NCBI GenBank assembly: GCA_030248215.1
Contig: JASANG010003767.1
Coordinates: 62,001-126,000 of the forward strand
Length of the DNA stretch: 64,000 nt
Source: Enoplolaimus lenunculus
Lineage: Eukaryota > Nematoda > Enoplea > Enoplida > Thoracostomopsidae
Direction of reading: 5' to 3'
Shown here: positions 31,810 to 52,442 of the stretch, one piece after another
How positions within the stretch are numbered: the first letter of the stretch is position 1
How the letters are laid out: each line of letters opens with the position of its first letter
The notes under the pieces: generated by a model
What the model was told of the DNA's origin: nothing
Database searches by the model: none
The model's input: only the letters and a program-made list of their open reading frames with translations
Program-made: the position numbers and the translations under genes

Positions 31810-34523
31810 TCACAATCGTTGCTTAATAATTAAATCATCCGTACATGGTTGTTCAATGAATTGACTGTGTTGGTTGGTATCGTAAAATTCTTCAACTCCA
31901 ATGAGTTCACCGCTAACATTATCAAAATAGTATTCAACACAACTGGTTGAATGAGCCCTCCGTGGCATGTCTTGATATTGGTACGTCAACGGGCTACACG
32001 AGTATGTGAGCGCTTCTTGATTTGGGTCCAAACACCGTGGTTCCGGATTAATCAGTGATAGTATCGATGAAGATTTGGTTACGTTTGTCACTGTAATATT
32101 TGGAAATTGTTCAGTTGTTTGTGTTCGACTTCCTCGCAAGTATATTTTATTTTTAAGCACAGTCTCAACTAAATATTCTTCAACGCTGCGTAAAATGTGT
32201 CGTGCGAATGCCAAAAGTACAGACAGTACTAGGAACGCCAGTATAAGCAAACCGATGATCACAAGGCCTTTGGTTTGTTCACAGTAGTTGCCCTTGAATA
32301 TCAACAAATACATGAGTTACTTTTAAGGAACATCGGAAGTTACAGTGCACACGTTTTATACCATAAAACAGTATTTGTCACTGTTATATATCTATACAAT
32401 TGAACATTCGTGTTTTGCATTCGTGCATGCACAGGATGCAAGCGACATACACGCATAATACCCGGAGCCGTAGCCCAGGGAGGCCAGGGTGGCTCAGTCT
32501 CCCTGTAAATATTTTAACCCTCCCTAGAAAATTTTCAATCTTGCATACCATCCAGCGAAGCTGCCTACAAGCTTCCCTAAAAATTTTTTAGCTCCCCGTA
32601 ACTAAAACGCCTAGACAATAGAGTCACAATAATAGCAAAAATAGCACCTTCGTTTGCCGTTTTCAGTTTTACCGAAAGAATTTATCCGCACTGTTGTAAA
32701 TTTTTTCCGAAATCCCTGGCACAATTGTACATTTGCACCCATGTTACTTGACTGGCGAACCAATCTTACCCGGGCTATCTATAATAGAGTACACATTAAG
32801 CTTTAGACTAAATTGTTTCTTTAGGCTTAGACTTGCTACGGGCCGTGCCTGACCGCATCCCAACAAGGTTATGAAAACATTGATTTGCATAACGTATGTA
32901 TATATATTTACTTTAAATAAAAACAAACATTCACACTTTCCAGTGCCCATTTTTGGCGTTCCGAAATGATCGCAACGAATAATTTCGCAGCTTCGGCCCG
33001 AATATCGAAACGGATTGAAGCATTTGCATACTTGAGTTGATTCATTGACAATACCGTGAACACCGTTGTGGAGACAGCGTAAAACTTCGCAAAATCGACC
33101 TTCCCAGAAGAAATTGCAATTCCTAAGAACTTATCAAACAAACGTCATTCTTCTTTGTCATTCTACGATAGATATTATACTGCTGACTTTTTCAATATAT
33201 GGTGGGTTTTTAGTTTTACAAGAAATTGAAAATTTAACAAAACATTTTCAACTGAAATTGCTCGATTGTTTTACGCTTATTCAAAAAGATAAAACGTGTA
33301 TAATATCTTCTCGCGACCCATGTTACTTTAAGGGGCTTCCAGGTTTCTGGTGGGTCCACAAAAAAGTAGGTTTAATAGATTCTAGATTACATTTTTTGCT
33401 TAGGTTTAGGCTTTAGGCTTAGGCTTACGAATACGCTAAATTTACTGTCACGCCCCATAAAGTAACATTGGCCCTCGTAACGAAGATAGTAGCAGCCTCA
33501 CCTGCACAATCCATTATTATTTTCGCCTTCATGTTGACAATACGCATACTCACAATGTGCTCCATACTGATATTCCGGAAACGGGCATTTGCATATACCG
33601 GTAACATTATCGAACACTCCTCCAGCAACGCACAACTTGATTTGACAGCATTCGCCAGCGAAGTGTCGCCGGCACAAACACGTCTGAGCGCTAGTCCGGT
33701 ACACAAGGCGTCCATCATTGTGACACAGTGTCGGTTCCGGACACCGTTTTGTTCTCACGCTACATGCTCGATTACATTTACATCCGGAACATGTTGTTTG
33801 CCCAATTTGAAATTTAGTCACTACGGCCAAAGTCGTACGCTGTGGTGGTATAATGAGTTTTTGTTGCGTAGTCAATTGAGCGATTTTTGTTAAAGTTGCG
33901 TTCAACGCCAACGGCATAACAGTGTCTTTTTGACTGTTGTTGAGGTCTGTTGTATGATGTGAAAATTCGGTTTGAGGACTTGTCGTGCTAGTTAATGATG
34001 TTGATAGCAGGAGGTTTCGCGTTGACGAAACCGTTTGGTTTATAATTTGATTGGAATAATATTTGTTGTATAAGCTTTCAGTCGCAACAACTGATGTTAA
34101 AATAGTTGTCACTGTTGTTGGTTGGGTTGTCGTCATCGTTGAAGTAGTGAACGAAGTTGCAGTTGACGTTTGTAAGCTATTTTGTTCGGTAAACATCACC
34201 ACCAGTGGTAATACTCGTTTATGATTATGTGCATTCGTACTAAAATTTGAAGTTCCCAAGTTAGACTGTGTAATACCAGTGAAAAATAGACCTAAATAAG
34301 ACGACACTTTAAACTTTGATGCACGCTCAGATGACGCTAAAGTGTCGATAGCTTGTTTGTTTAACCTTAAAGTGGCGTTCGTGGGCGGAATTAATGTTGG
34401 AAGCGTTTTCGTCCGAGTTGAACTGGTTTTCGCTTGGGAACTGTTGACTTGTATGTTGAGAACGCAGGCTGTACGCAACAATGCAATATGGACCAATACG
34501 ATGCAACATGCTTTTTGCATCAC
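31810..34523 (-). CDS. single-pass membrane protein with Ser/Thr-rich stalk and EGF-like modules
   Basis: Three exons on the minus strand: 34523-33502, 33122-32912 and 32292-31810 (TGA); phases agree and give 571 aa. Residues 1-20 (MMQKACCIVLVHIALLRTAC) look like a signal peptide. Residues 25-240 are rich in Ser, Thr and NxS/T sequons, a mucin-like stalk. Residues 243-417 hold four to five EGF-like modules with C-x-C and G-x-x-C-E patterns (LCVAGGVFDNVTGICKC, YQYGAHCEY, LRCLHNGVHGIVNEST, YSGRSCEIIRC, GNYCEQ). A membrane helix follows (420-443, GLVIIGLLILAFLVLSVLLAF) and a 128-residue cytoplasmic tail with tyrosines (LTYQYQDM, EEFYDT). The layout suggests a cell-surface adhesion or signalling protein. 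I do not recognise the family; Delta/Notch ligands are excluded by the absence of a DSL domain. Intron 1 carries a MITE. Confidence 0.8.
32461..32600 (+). mobile_element. CGGGCCCGTAGC element, copy D
   Basis: It begins CCCGGAGCCGTAGCCCAGGG, with the core GGTGGCTCAGTCTCCCTG and AAAATTTTCAATCTTGCAT matching copy A. The right end is degraded. It lies upstream of the last exon of the EGF-like gene, in or next to its second intron (32293-32911). Confidence 0.55.
33317..33473 (+). mobile_element. hAT-like MITE, ATGTTACTTTA family, copy C
   Basis: The ends CCCATGTTACTTTAAGGGGC and GCCCCATAAAGTAACATTGG are inverted copies. The core has GGCTTTAGGCTTAGGC. Flanks CTCGCGAC and CTCGTAAC match at 6 of 8. 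It sits in the first intron of the EGF-like gene, ending about 30 bases from the exon 1 donor. Confidence 0.65.
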
Positions 34524-34659
34524 TGAACTTGTATTTTCTTAGTAAAAATGTTTTTATGCTTCACTGAAATCAACATAATCAAAGCGGTATGTTTTAGTCG
34601 TGCCACGCGAACAAACGTTAATAAAACACATCTTGCGTGGAGTCTTTGCCCATATTATC

Positions 34660-34900
34660 AAATGTGTATACTGTAGTAATCCGAATAAGAGGTGGGACTC
34701 ATATTTATTTGGTCTCTCCACAGGGTACCCTCTTGTTATTCGGTTACGGAGTGCTATTTATTGTCAACCCGCCCTCCGCCACCCTTCGTTACTGATACAT
34801 ATACGGTATTGCAACTATCCGTTGAAATTAACGTTTATTTGTCTTGTGTCAATAGGTTGAGCGATAATGCACGGTTATGCTTTGGAATGTTACTGTCAAA
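34660..34900 (+). repeat. half of a CTACTGTAGTGACCCGAATAAG element
   Basis: TACTGTAGTAATCCGAATAAG at about 34670, GGGTACCCTCTTGTTATTCGG and TTTGTCTTGTGTCAATAGG, GAGCGATAATGCACGGTTAT match the right half of the complete element at 61627-62079 read in reverse. It lies about 150 bases upstream of the EGF-like gene start. Confidence 0.5.
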
Positions 34901-35512
34901 ATTTAAGTACGCCTTAAAGTTTCGAACTCAACTTTAATTGGTTCTGGAGTCATTTATGCGCCACAAAATTTTTAGCCTCAACATTAAGACTGATTTGAAA
35001 ATTACAAGACCTACCACCAATTTATGATAGATGCTACACATAATTGAGAATATGAGTTCTATACATACAGTCTGACACAGAATGCCCATTTTTTTACAAT
35101 AGTTTGTGTAATTTTATGCTTTTGACCTATTCGAACTCATTGTTAAAGCGATTACTTGCTTTTGTCGACCAGGAAGGAAATTGCATTGTTTTTAGCTTTA
35201 AAAACTGATCTTTCATACCACAGTTCTTGTCAAAAGCGTTCTCGTTAAAACAGTTCAAAGTTTAAAACAAAAATTAAACTTGAAACACATTCTGTGTCAA
35301 AAACTGTGTTTCAACCGGTTTCTAGCGGTCGAAAACAACACCCATCAAACTGTGACCAAGACAGTTTTGTTTGCGCAACAATTCAACAATCACAGAACAA
35401 CCACGCTTCAAAGCACTTGTGCCTTTATTTGAACCCCATTAGCACTGACGAATCCAAGGGGGGCACCACCGGAATAGGCACCCCCAATAAGGATTTAAAC
35501 CAAAATTTTCTA

Positions 35513-35749
35513 TCATGGTTTAGTAGGTAAAATTGTGTTTAGCATCGCAATCGCTTCGTTTGCCAGGTTTTCTACTATTAAATTTCTCATAGGCTCCTTT
35601 TGGAAATTTATCGACCGCACCATAGAAAGAACTTTTCGAACTGACAAACTTCTATAGGTGTACACGTCCAAAATCTCTCCAGAGTATAATCGATTCTGAT
35701 GTTTTTCGTACCATTTTATTGTCTCTTTTGAGTTGAAACTGTTAAACAT
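35513..35749 (-). CDS. unrecognised 73-78-residue open frame or terminal exon
   Basis: The frame ends at TGA (35513). From FNSKETIKWYEKHQNRLYSG through SVRKVLSMVRSINFQKE to ENLANEAIAMLNTIL it is charged and helix-like, as expected of real protein. The leading TTTAACAG could be a splice acceptor. On the same strand at 36240-36530, two more frames (KLCMSHNSENLKSARCDMDS and SSNSLNLCLLRMDSETFPKF) flank a 35-base gap with GTAAG and TTTCAG ends. Whether these form one small gene is not shown. No family recognised. Confidence 0.25.
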   Translation of the reverse strand: MFNSFNSKETIKWYEKHQNRLYSGEILDVYTYRSLSVRKVLSMVRSINFQKEPMRNLIVENLANEAIAMLNTILPTKP

Positions 35750-36934
35750 TTTAAATTCTATCTACTCAATCAGGGCAGTGTTTATTGTGGGTTGATGGCG
35801 TACATCACGTGATATTAAAAACGTTTCCATATTGATTCCGATTGGTTATATCGTGCCACAATCGTCTTAAAGACTGACCAGAGAACTCAAAATTGTGTGG
35901 TTTAAGTTTTTTATACTAAAGACAGTAACGATTTTAAGGGATAAGTTATGATCAACAATTCTCATCAAAATTTCTGCTTTAACGTATGAAGAGTGGTTGA
36001 AAGTTGGAGCAGTGCAAAACCGCCGTACCTGTTCTCATTTATCTTGTAATACAATAGAAATATATGCACTAGTGCAAGTGTAGGTAATCTATATTGCTTA
36101 AATTTCAGATCTTGCAAATCTTAGACAAAATATTGGTCATTCCAAATCCAACAGACGCACGATATTGTCGCGAAATGTTGCATTGCGAAAAATTCAACAC
36201 TTGCAAACATTTTAACTTGACTGTCATCGAAATTAAGACTTCTGTGAACAAATTGCAAGAACTTGACAAGTTAGCCCGCAGTGTAGCAGATTTTTTACAC
36301 GCAGACTAGAACCCTGAATGTTGGCCATGAATTTTGGAAATGTTTCACTGTCCATTCTTAGTAAACAAAGATTTAACGAGTTACTTGACTGAAAGACAAA
36401 TACATGGTCGCTGAGAGTCTTACCAGCCAAAAACTTAGAACAGTAAAAGGTTTGTTCCCAGTTTTTTGAGACTTTATTGAGTCCATATCACAGCGAGCAG
36501 ATTTGAGATTTTCTGAATTGTGGCTCATGCAAAGTTTTCCTAACAATATAAGCAACGTTTTTACCACTAGCTCTGGCTAAATGCGTATTAAACAACACAG
36601 CTAAGTATGGTTTTATTCATATAGCGAAGGTCGCATCATTTATTTTACCCTCAATAATTTAATACGACGTAATACTTAGCTAGGGTCGTGGTTGTTTGCA
36701 TTAAAAACTCTAGCCACTAACAACGTCTCATTTCAAAATTATAAGCCCATTTCACAGTTTGTTTTTCACCGAAAACTTGCGCGAGTTAAAGACTATTAAT
36801 GTTATTTTTGTTTAGTTTTATGTCTTTTATATTTAATAAGAGCAGGGTTGTTTTTTACGGAAAAAATTATCCCGGAAAAAATGAATTTTTCATGAAAAAA
36901 TGGAAAAATTCGTTCTTTGTCTGAGTGATTGGTT

Positions 36935-37160
36935 GTCCGACTCTTAGACGGCGTTCGACCTAAAATGTTTTGATCTTGAAATTTTTTGCATATTTGAGGG
37001 TCTGATGACATGCCTTGATCATTCCATGCCCAAATCTGAATTTTTGAAAAATTCGATTTTTAAGGCCACAAGGTAAGTCCCTTGGGACCCACAAAATTTT
37101 TTTCGAAAAGTTGGAACAATTACTAACATTTGACGAAATTTGCACAGCTGAGTCGAGTGA
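36935..37160 (+). repeat. single arm of the foldback family
   Basis: TTTTGCATATTTGAGGGTCTG, GATCATTCCATGCCCAAATC, TTTTTGAAAAATTCGATTTT and CTTGGGACCCACAAAATTTT match the left arm of the element at 21472-22075 in order and orientation. The opposite arm is absent. Confidence 0.6.
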
Positions 37161-37198
37161 AGTTAAACTCTCTGATACACATGTTCTTGTTTCTTCAG

Positions 37199-37290
37199 GT
37201 TTTTACCGTTTCTGCATATGAAAATCAGCATGATGTTTTTATTTGCGTGCATGCATCCGCCTATCACATCTGGCAACAATTTTCAAAAAG
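37199..37290 (+). CDS. possible upstream exon of FIGNL1
   Basis: A good acceptor (TTCTTGTTTCTTCAG) precedes a frame starting VFTVSAYENQHDVFICVHAS and ending IWQQFSKR at an AAAAAG/GTCACA donor. It starts in phase 0 and ends in phase 2, which is exactly the phase that the next FIGNL1 exon (38166) needs. The donor is weak and similarity to the FIGNL1 N-terminal helices is faint, so this is only a candidate. Confidence 0.25.
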
Positions 37291-37719
37291 GTCACATGAA
37301 AAATTGGCGGTGATTATAAACTTCAGAAACATTGATTTAAGCGTAGTGTCATATATACGAATCGAACCTTATTTTATATTAACCATTTATGTAATGTGAC
37401 ATTCCCACAATCATAGAACATTCTACACTTTCGGACGCAGTGATAATGGCATAGAACCGTTCGATTTTAAACATCAAACCTACATTACAGTGCCACTGAT
37501 GTCTAATTCAAAGTAAGATGTTTATTATATATAATCTAATTTTAGAAAGATTATATACGTTTTGTTTAATTAAATTTATACTCGGTTGGTTCGTAGCAAT
37601 GTCCGGGGGGTGGCTTCATCTATGAACTCCGTACACAATAGTCTCATGTAGAATCGCCCCGGGCCACGGCCAACACTTAATTTGCTTGAGTGTAACCGGA
37701 GTCAGTTTTGAGTGCGATC

Positions 37720-37860
37720 TGTTAGTCAAGGTAGGTAGGTAAGTGCGGCCAGGAACTTCGTATAAGTAGCTGGAAAACAGACCTACGGATGGAGCGGGGA
37801 TCGAACTTTAAGACTTCGGATCTTTTCTACTACTTCGCCGCGCAGTCCGCACCTCTAATT
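37720..37860 (-). repeat. tRNA-like SINE fragment, reverse strand
   Basis: On the minus strand the segment reads GTGCGGACTGCGCGGCGAAG, then TCTTAAAGTTCGATCCCCGC, an A-box/B-box pair typical of tRNA-derived SINE heads. No cloverleaf closes. A GGTAGGTAGGTAAG run stands at its distal end. Confidence 0.35.
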
Positions 37861-38165
37861 TAATGTGTCGTATTATATGCCGACAGCCTATGCTGCCGGC
37901 AGGCAAGCATACATACAATGGATTGCAGTTCTTTATACGCGATCTTCGGTTGACTAGATGTGTCTTGAAGGGCTGAATAAGAATCTGGTGTTTTGGTCAT
38001 ACCTAACTTTATAACATCCTGTGTACACTTTTATTCATTGCTACACTGTTATCTAAACCAATTTATTTGATGAGTATTTTTGTACAAACATGCAGCTTTC
38101 GTCAATTTTTAGCAGATTTGTTGGTTATATACGTGTTACTTTACCTTTTTCAAACTGTTTTCTAG

Positions 38166-48517
<10,352 letters not shown>

Positions 48518-49172
48518 ACTGTGAAAATCGTTTGAATTATTGATTTCGGTGTGGATTTGAATATTGTTTTTACAGTTTCAATCTGTTTTAAATAGCATTG
48601 CTCTAAATGTGATGTAGTCTAGTTTGAACGGCAAGGGTTTGTTGAGTGTTACTGTGAATTATATGCCAACAGCACAACAAGTCGCGAGCTTATGCTGTTG
48701 ACAGTCCGATTGAACAAAATATTCCTCGTCTTATAGTATTCAACGGTCACCCTCTATCTAGCGAATTCAAATTTATATTGGGGCATCCACGTTATACTGC
48801 ACGCGCTGCTGAAAAAAATGTCTTGTCTGAGTAAGGCCCGACGTCGTTTTAACACACTTACGAGACCACTATAAAGTCCGGTAGTCCCTAACGAGGACGT
48901 AAAGACATATTGCACTGTGTTCATAGAGCATCGCAGACATACATAACAACAACACAAACACATTACAATTATTTATGTTGTTTAATTTTTTACCTTTTGC
49001 CCGACTCCCTTCGGACAGTGTACACGCTAGTTGCAGTTTCGATTTGTACGTAATCGCATGTACGAAATCTTTTTCTAAAATTTTACAGTTCTCTCTAATC
49101 AAAATTGTTGCTATTACAGCAAATTATCAGCTGCTAAAGGGCCCAATTAATTCTCTGTGTACTACTTTGGTA
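48518..49172. other. FIGNL1 3' flank, no recognised feature
   Basis: It follows the FIGNL1 stop and probably includes its 3' UTR. No repeat terminus or coding exon was recognised. Confidence 0.4.
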
Positions 49173-49180
49173 GTTGGTAT

Positions 49181-49346
49181 GTCCTATGTATAGAACAGGG
49201 CCTTAATGTTTTCCGGCCGAACTGTAATAGAGTAAACTTAAAATTTAGACTAATTTTTTGCTTAGGGTTAGGTATAGGCTCATGCTTACACTTAGGCTTA
49301 GGAATATGCTTATGCTACTGTTCCGGCCCTGTTCTATACATTGGCC
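49181..49346 (+). mobile_element. hAT-like TTAGGC-type MITE with perfect 8-bp duplication
   Basis: It starts GTCCTATGTATAGAACAGGG and ends CCCTGTTCTATACATTGGCC. GTTGGTAT occurs immediately outside both ends (49173-49180 and 49347-49354), an exact 8-bp target duplication. This is the best-preserved insertion of the family in the window. Confidence 0.85.
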
Positions 49347-49885
49347 GTTGGTATTAATGTTTAAGTAAATATATTGTTTGTTGTAATAGAGCGACTAAAA
49401 CGCGGAAAATATCCCGAACTACTATTTCTTAGGATCCACTTAAAAAGAATCCGAGAAACTCTTGCAAGCATCACATCAATTGGAGTTTTAGGCGATTCTG
49501 AATGATGAATATTTTGTCTGCAGAAATATACTAGCTTTGTACAGGGTGGCCCCCTGGCTGAGGCTCAAAACAGCAATTTTTTAATATGAGTTGCTCTACT
49601 CCTGTTCCATTTTTGAGTTCAACAACTGCAGTAAATTGAATAGTTGAAAAACTGTTACAAACTACAGAATGTAACCGGATATCTGTTCGAGGAAAACCGA
49701 TGTTCGTTTGCGTTACAGAATAACGGAAATTCTGTTTATTTTTGCGCTTAAATTTATTTATAAGTCAGGTATATAACTCGCAATTTTTGATTACAGATAT
49801 ACTGCAATTGTATGAAAAATACGAAATTCATCCAACATCTTGAAAATTTTGATCCATCCATCATTGTTCTTTAAAATAATGTCTG

Positions 49886-50078
49886 GTGAATATTTGCACG
49901 CCTCATGCTGAATTCACGTCTCGGGCCAGGCGGATAGCGGTTTGCTCCCATGTTGATTTGAACATCAATCTTAAAATTCTGTCTATATCGGGTCATCAGA
50001 CAAAACTCGAACGCCATATGACATTGGAGTACCAACCGCCGATCTCAAATGATCAATGTGTACAAAGGTGGGTTTCAT
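49886..50078 (+). other. open frame with weak tyrosine-recombinase-like end
   Basis: A frame from CTPHAEFTSRARRIAVCSH through INLKILSISGHQTKLERHM to PPISNDQCVQ ends at an AAAG/GTGGGT donor-like site beside a MITE. The ISGHxxxxxLxxxM spacing recalls the GH...Y region of tyrosine recombinases, but the tyrosine itself is not convincing. It could equally be chance. Confidence 0.2.
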
Positions 50079-50393
50079 GGTACAACCGGAGGTCAGGCTC
50101 CGGCTGAAAATCGGCCTCCGGCTTCGGTAGCAGTTTTGCCCGATATTCCGCCAATTCCGGTTGTGGAATTTTGCTTAATTTTGCTAAATTTATCTGTTTA
50201 GCGCGTTTCATTTTACTTTGGTCAAAATCTTCAGGAAAATTTCGAAATTCTTAACATTTTGCAGATCTAATTAAGTGACTAAACTAACCATCATTTTTAC
50301 TACCTAATTTCGCATCACCTCCGGCTCTGGCTGCGGCAAGTTTCATTGACCTCCGGCTCCGGTTCCGGCATTTTTCACCTCCGTTTGCACCTT
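50079..50393 (+). mobile_element. CCGGCTCCGG element, copy D, best preserved
   Basis: It begins GGTACAACCGGAGGTCAGGC and ends CTCCGTTTGCACCTTGG; sub-terminal CCGGCTCCGG blocks flank an AT-rich core with TTTAGCGCGTTTCATTTTAC. It gives the clearest length for the family, about 315 bases. No coding capacity. Confidence 0.65.
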
Positions 50394-50687
50394 GGTTGGT
50401 ATGTCTGAGGTGTTGCTGTGGGACATTATGCGAAAATATCACATGATGTTCCAAAACTTCAACGAATATCATATGATATTCAACGGATAGTGTTATCTTT
50501 GGGTGCTAATAAATGAATGGAAAGTCGGATGGCAGAGAAAGAGATGTGCTTTAAACACCAAATGCAAATCGTTTCAGACGCAAAATTGTCTTTAGAACCA
50601 TACCTTCATAATTGAAAAATTCAAATTTCACATTCTACTATCATATCTTATGCAAGAGTGCAATTTGGATATGTTTATCTCAAGCAG

Positions 50688-50824
50688 AAACAACAACAAC
50701 AGCAACAACAGCAACAACAACAACAACAACAACCAACAACAACAACAAACAACAACAACAAAACAACAACAAAACAACAACAACCAACAACAACAAACAA
50801 CAACAAAAACAACAACAACAACCA

Positions 50825-50911
<87 letters not shown>
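50688..50911 (+). repeat. (CAA)n microsatellite with CAG variants
   Basis: CAA triplets with AAAC and CCAAC interruptions and several CAG (GCAGCAGCAA) units near 50835-50860. Glutamine, asparagine or threonine open frames through it are compositional. It is a complementary trinucleotide to the (GTT)n array at 14965. Confidence 0.95.
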
Positions 50912-50912
<1 letters not shown>

Positions 50913-50929
50913 ATAAAGCCCCATAGTAC

Positions 50930-51480
50930 AAAGTCTGTCCGAGGGAACGGGTATTGTTCACACACTGTGACCAAGCAGCGTCCACATTGACCCTATTCCC
51001 TCTGAAGGGACTGCCGCCAAAACACACTAACTTTTTAGTATACTCGCTGCAGCTCTAGATATAACAATAGTGTTTTGTATACCGCCATTGCTGTAAATGT
51101 GTGGACTTCTCTTAAAGTAGCGTAGACTATACAAATGTGGATAACACATTATGCATGTGAAATCTGGACTTCATGGGTCATCCACGTTAAAATGCACGCA
51201 TATTTATAAAAAATGCCCCTTCTTTTCGGGTGCCCGCGTTGTCTCTACCCACTCTCTTTGTAGATTGTCTGTGAGATATAAATATGGAAATGTCTGAACC
51301 CTTAGACAATGAATATGCTCTATGGATAAACATTTACTGTCCTGACATTTTCCGGAATTGTTATTGTCCATAGTCCATCGGAAGGGCTCAATTTTTTGCC
51401 TTGAATGATGTGTGGGGGTATGTGTGCACACCATGTGTTTATATTAAATGGTGCGCGTGTACTATCGTAACAGTATCATA
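50930..51480. other. unannotated stretch
   Basis: Nothing recognisable: no repeat terminus, no splice-flanked exon. It separates the (CAA)n array from the 40-base duplication and the LINE fragment. Confidence 0.4.
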
Positions 51481-51483
51481 GTT

Positions 51484-51566
51484 ATGAAATTGTACCTTGC
51501 CTCCAGCTAGGATGTGCAGTTTGATGAAATTGTACCTTGCCTCCAGCTAGGATGTGCAGTTTGATG
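51484..51566 (+). repeat. 40-base tandem duplication
   Basis: A unit beginning ATGAAATTGTACCTTGCC and ending GTGCAGTTTG occurs at 51484 and again at 51524 without a difference that I can see, so it is recent. It marks the left border of the LINE fragment. Confidence 0.9.
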
Positions 51567-52017
51567 CTGTTCCAAATTGGGTGGGCGGAACATTACATCG
51601 GCTAACCCATCATTTGCCGCCAACATCCACATCCCCAAGTTTGAGACATTTCCTGTGAGCCGTCTGCGGTTCAGCCGCTTTGACCGCCAGTCCCACTTAG
51701 TGACTCACGAGCGGTGCGGCGATCAGCCCAAGATCACCAACATAATAACGCCTTCGTTGGCTTGGTCACGTGGCTCTCATGCCACCGGACTGGCTATGCT
51801 CCCAGATAAAGAAGCCTCCGTTAGTAGCAACCTGAAATGTACCGCAATACACCACAGAAGACTTGGTTTTCCCTAGTTAAAAATCCTACATACTCCACAA
51901 GCAGGGATGTGGGGCTGCCTTATGGTCAAGAAGCTTCTGAAAAATTATCCGCGACGTAGTAATAAAGTGATCGGAGTCAATGGAGACAACTGGTTCAACT
52001 GGGGAATGTAACTGCTG
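51567..52017 (+). mobile_element. LINE 3'-end fragment
   Basis: At 51749-51772 the translation RLRWLGHV, followed by ALMPPDWL, is the well-known motif near the C terminus of many non-LTR retrotransposon polymerases. Upstream words (FSRFDRQ, SHLVTHERCGDQPKI) and downstream WSRLLKNYPRR-like sequence at about 51925-51955 fit the same region but in other frames, with frame breaks around 51740 and after 51775. About 450 bases survive; the reverse transcriptase core is absent. The clade is not assigned. Confidence 0.6.
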
Positions 52018-52442
52018 ATCAAAATATCTAGCGTCTGGATTGAGTGCAGTAAAGTGCTATGCAGTTGTGTATCAATTGCTTTGCCAAGCTTGAGTTAAAG
52101 CAAAAAATAAATTTAAAGCATTTGCCAACCTATTTCGTAATGAAGTCTAATGAAGTGATGAATGTTGTGGAGCTTTCAAATTTGATACCGTTTTTATTAA
52201 TAATTTTTGCTATGTTTATCAAAATCGCGCTAGATCAATTGTTAATGGACTAGGAAATTGTATAGCTAGTGGTAATATATGTTACGTAAAATGTGATGAA
52301 AAATCAATGTCAGCAAAGATCAGAGAGCTTCAGTTATACACTGAACTACTGACGATGTTCGAGTTGACAGTTCTGTCATTTTGACGAATTTAACAAATAA
52401 CTTTTAGGTTTGATACTTGTTTAAATATACATACAGTTAAAT

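Noticed and set aside
36109-36309. Plus-strand exon ILQILDKILVIPNP as part of FIGNL1
   Set aside because: It ends in a stop before the secure FIGNL1 exons and no phase-compatible donor precedes the stop; retained only as part of an open question.
50612-51027. Poly-Gln/Asn/Thr frames
   Set aside because: Translations of the (CAA)n array; present in several frames at once.
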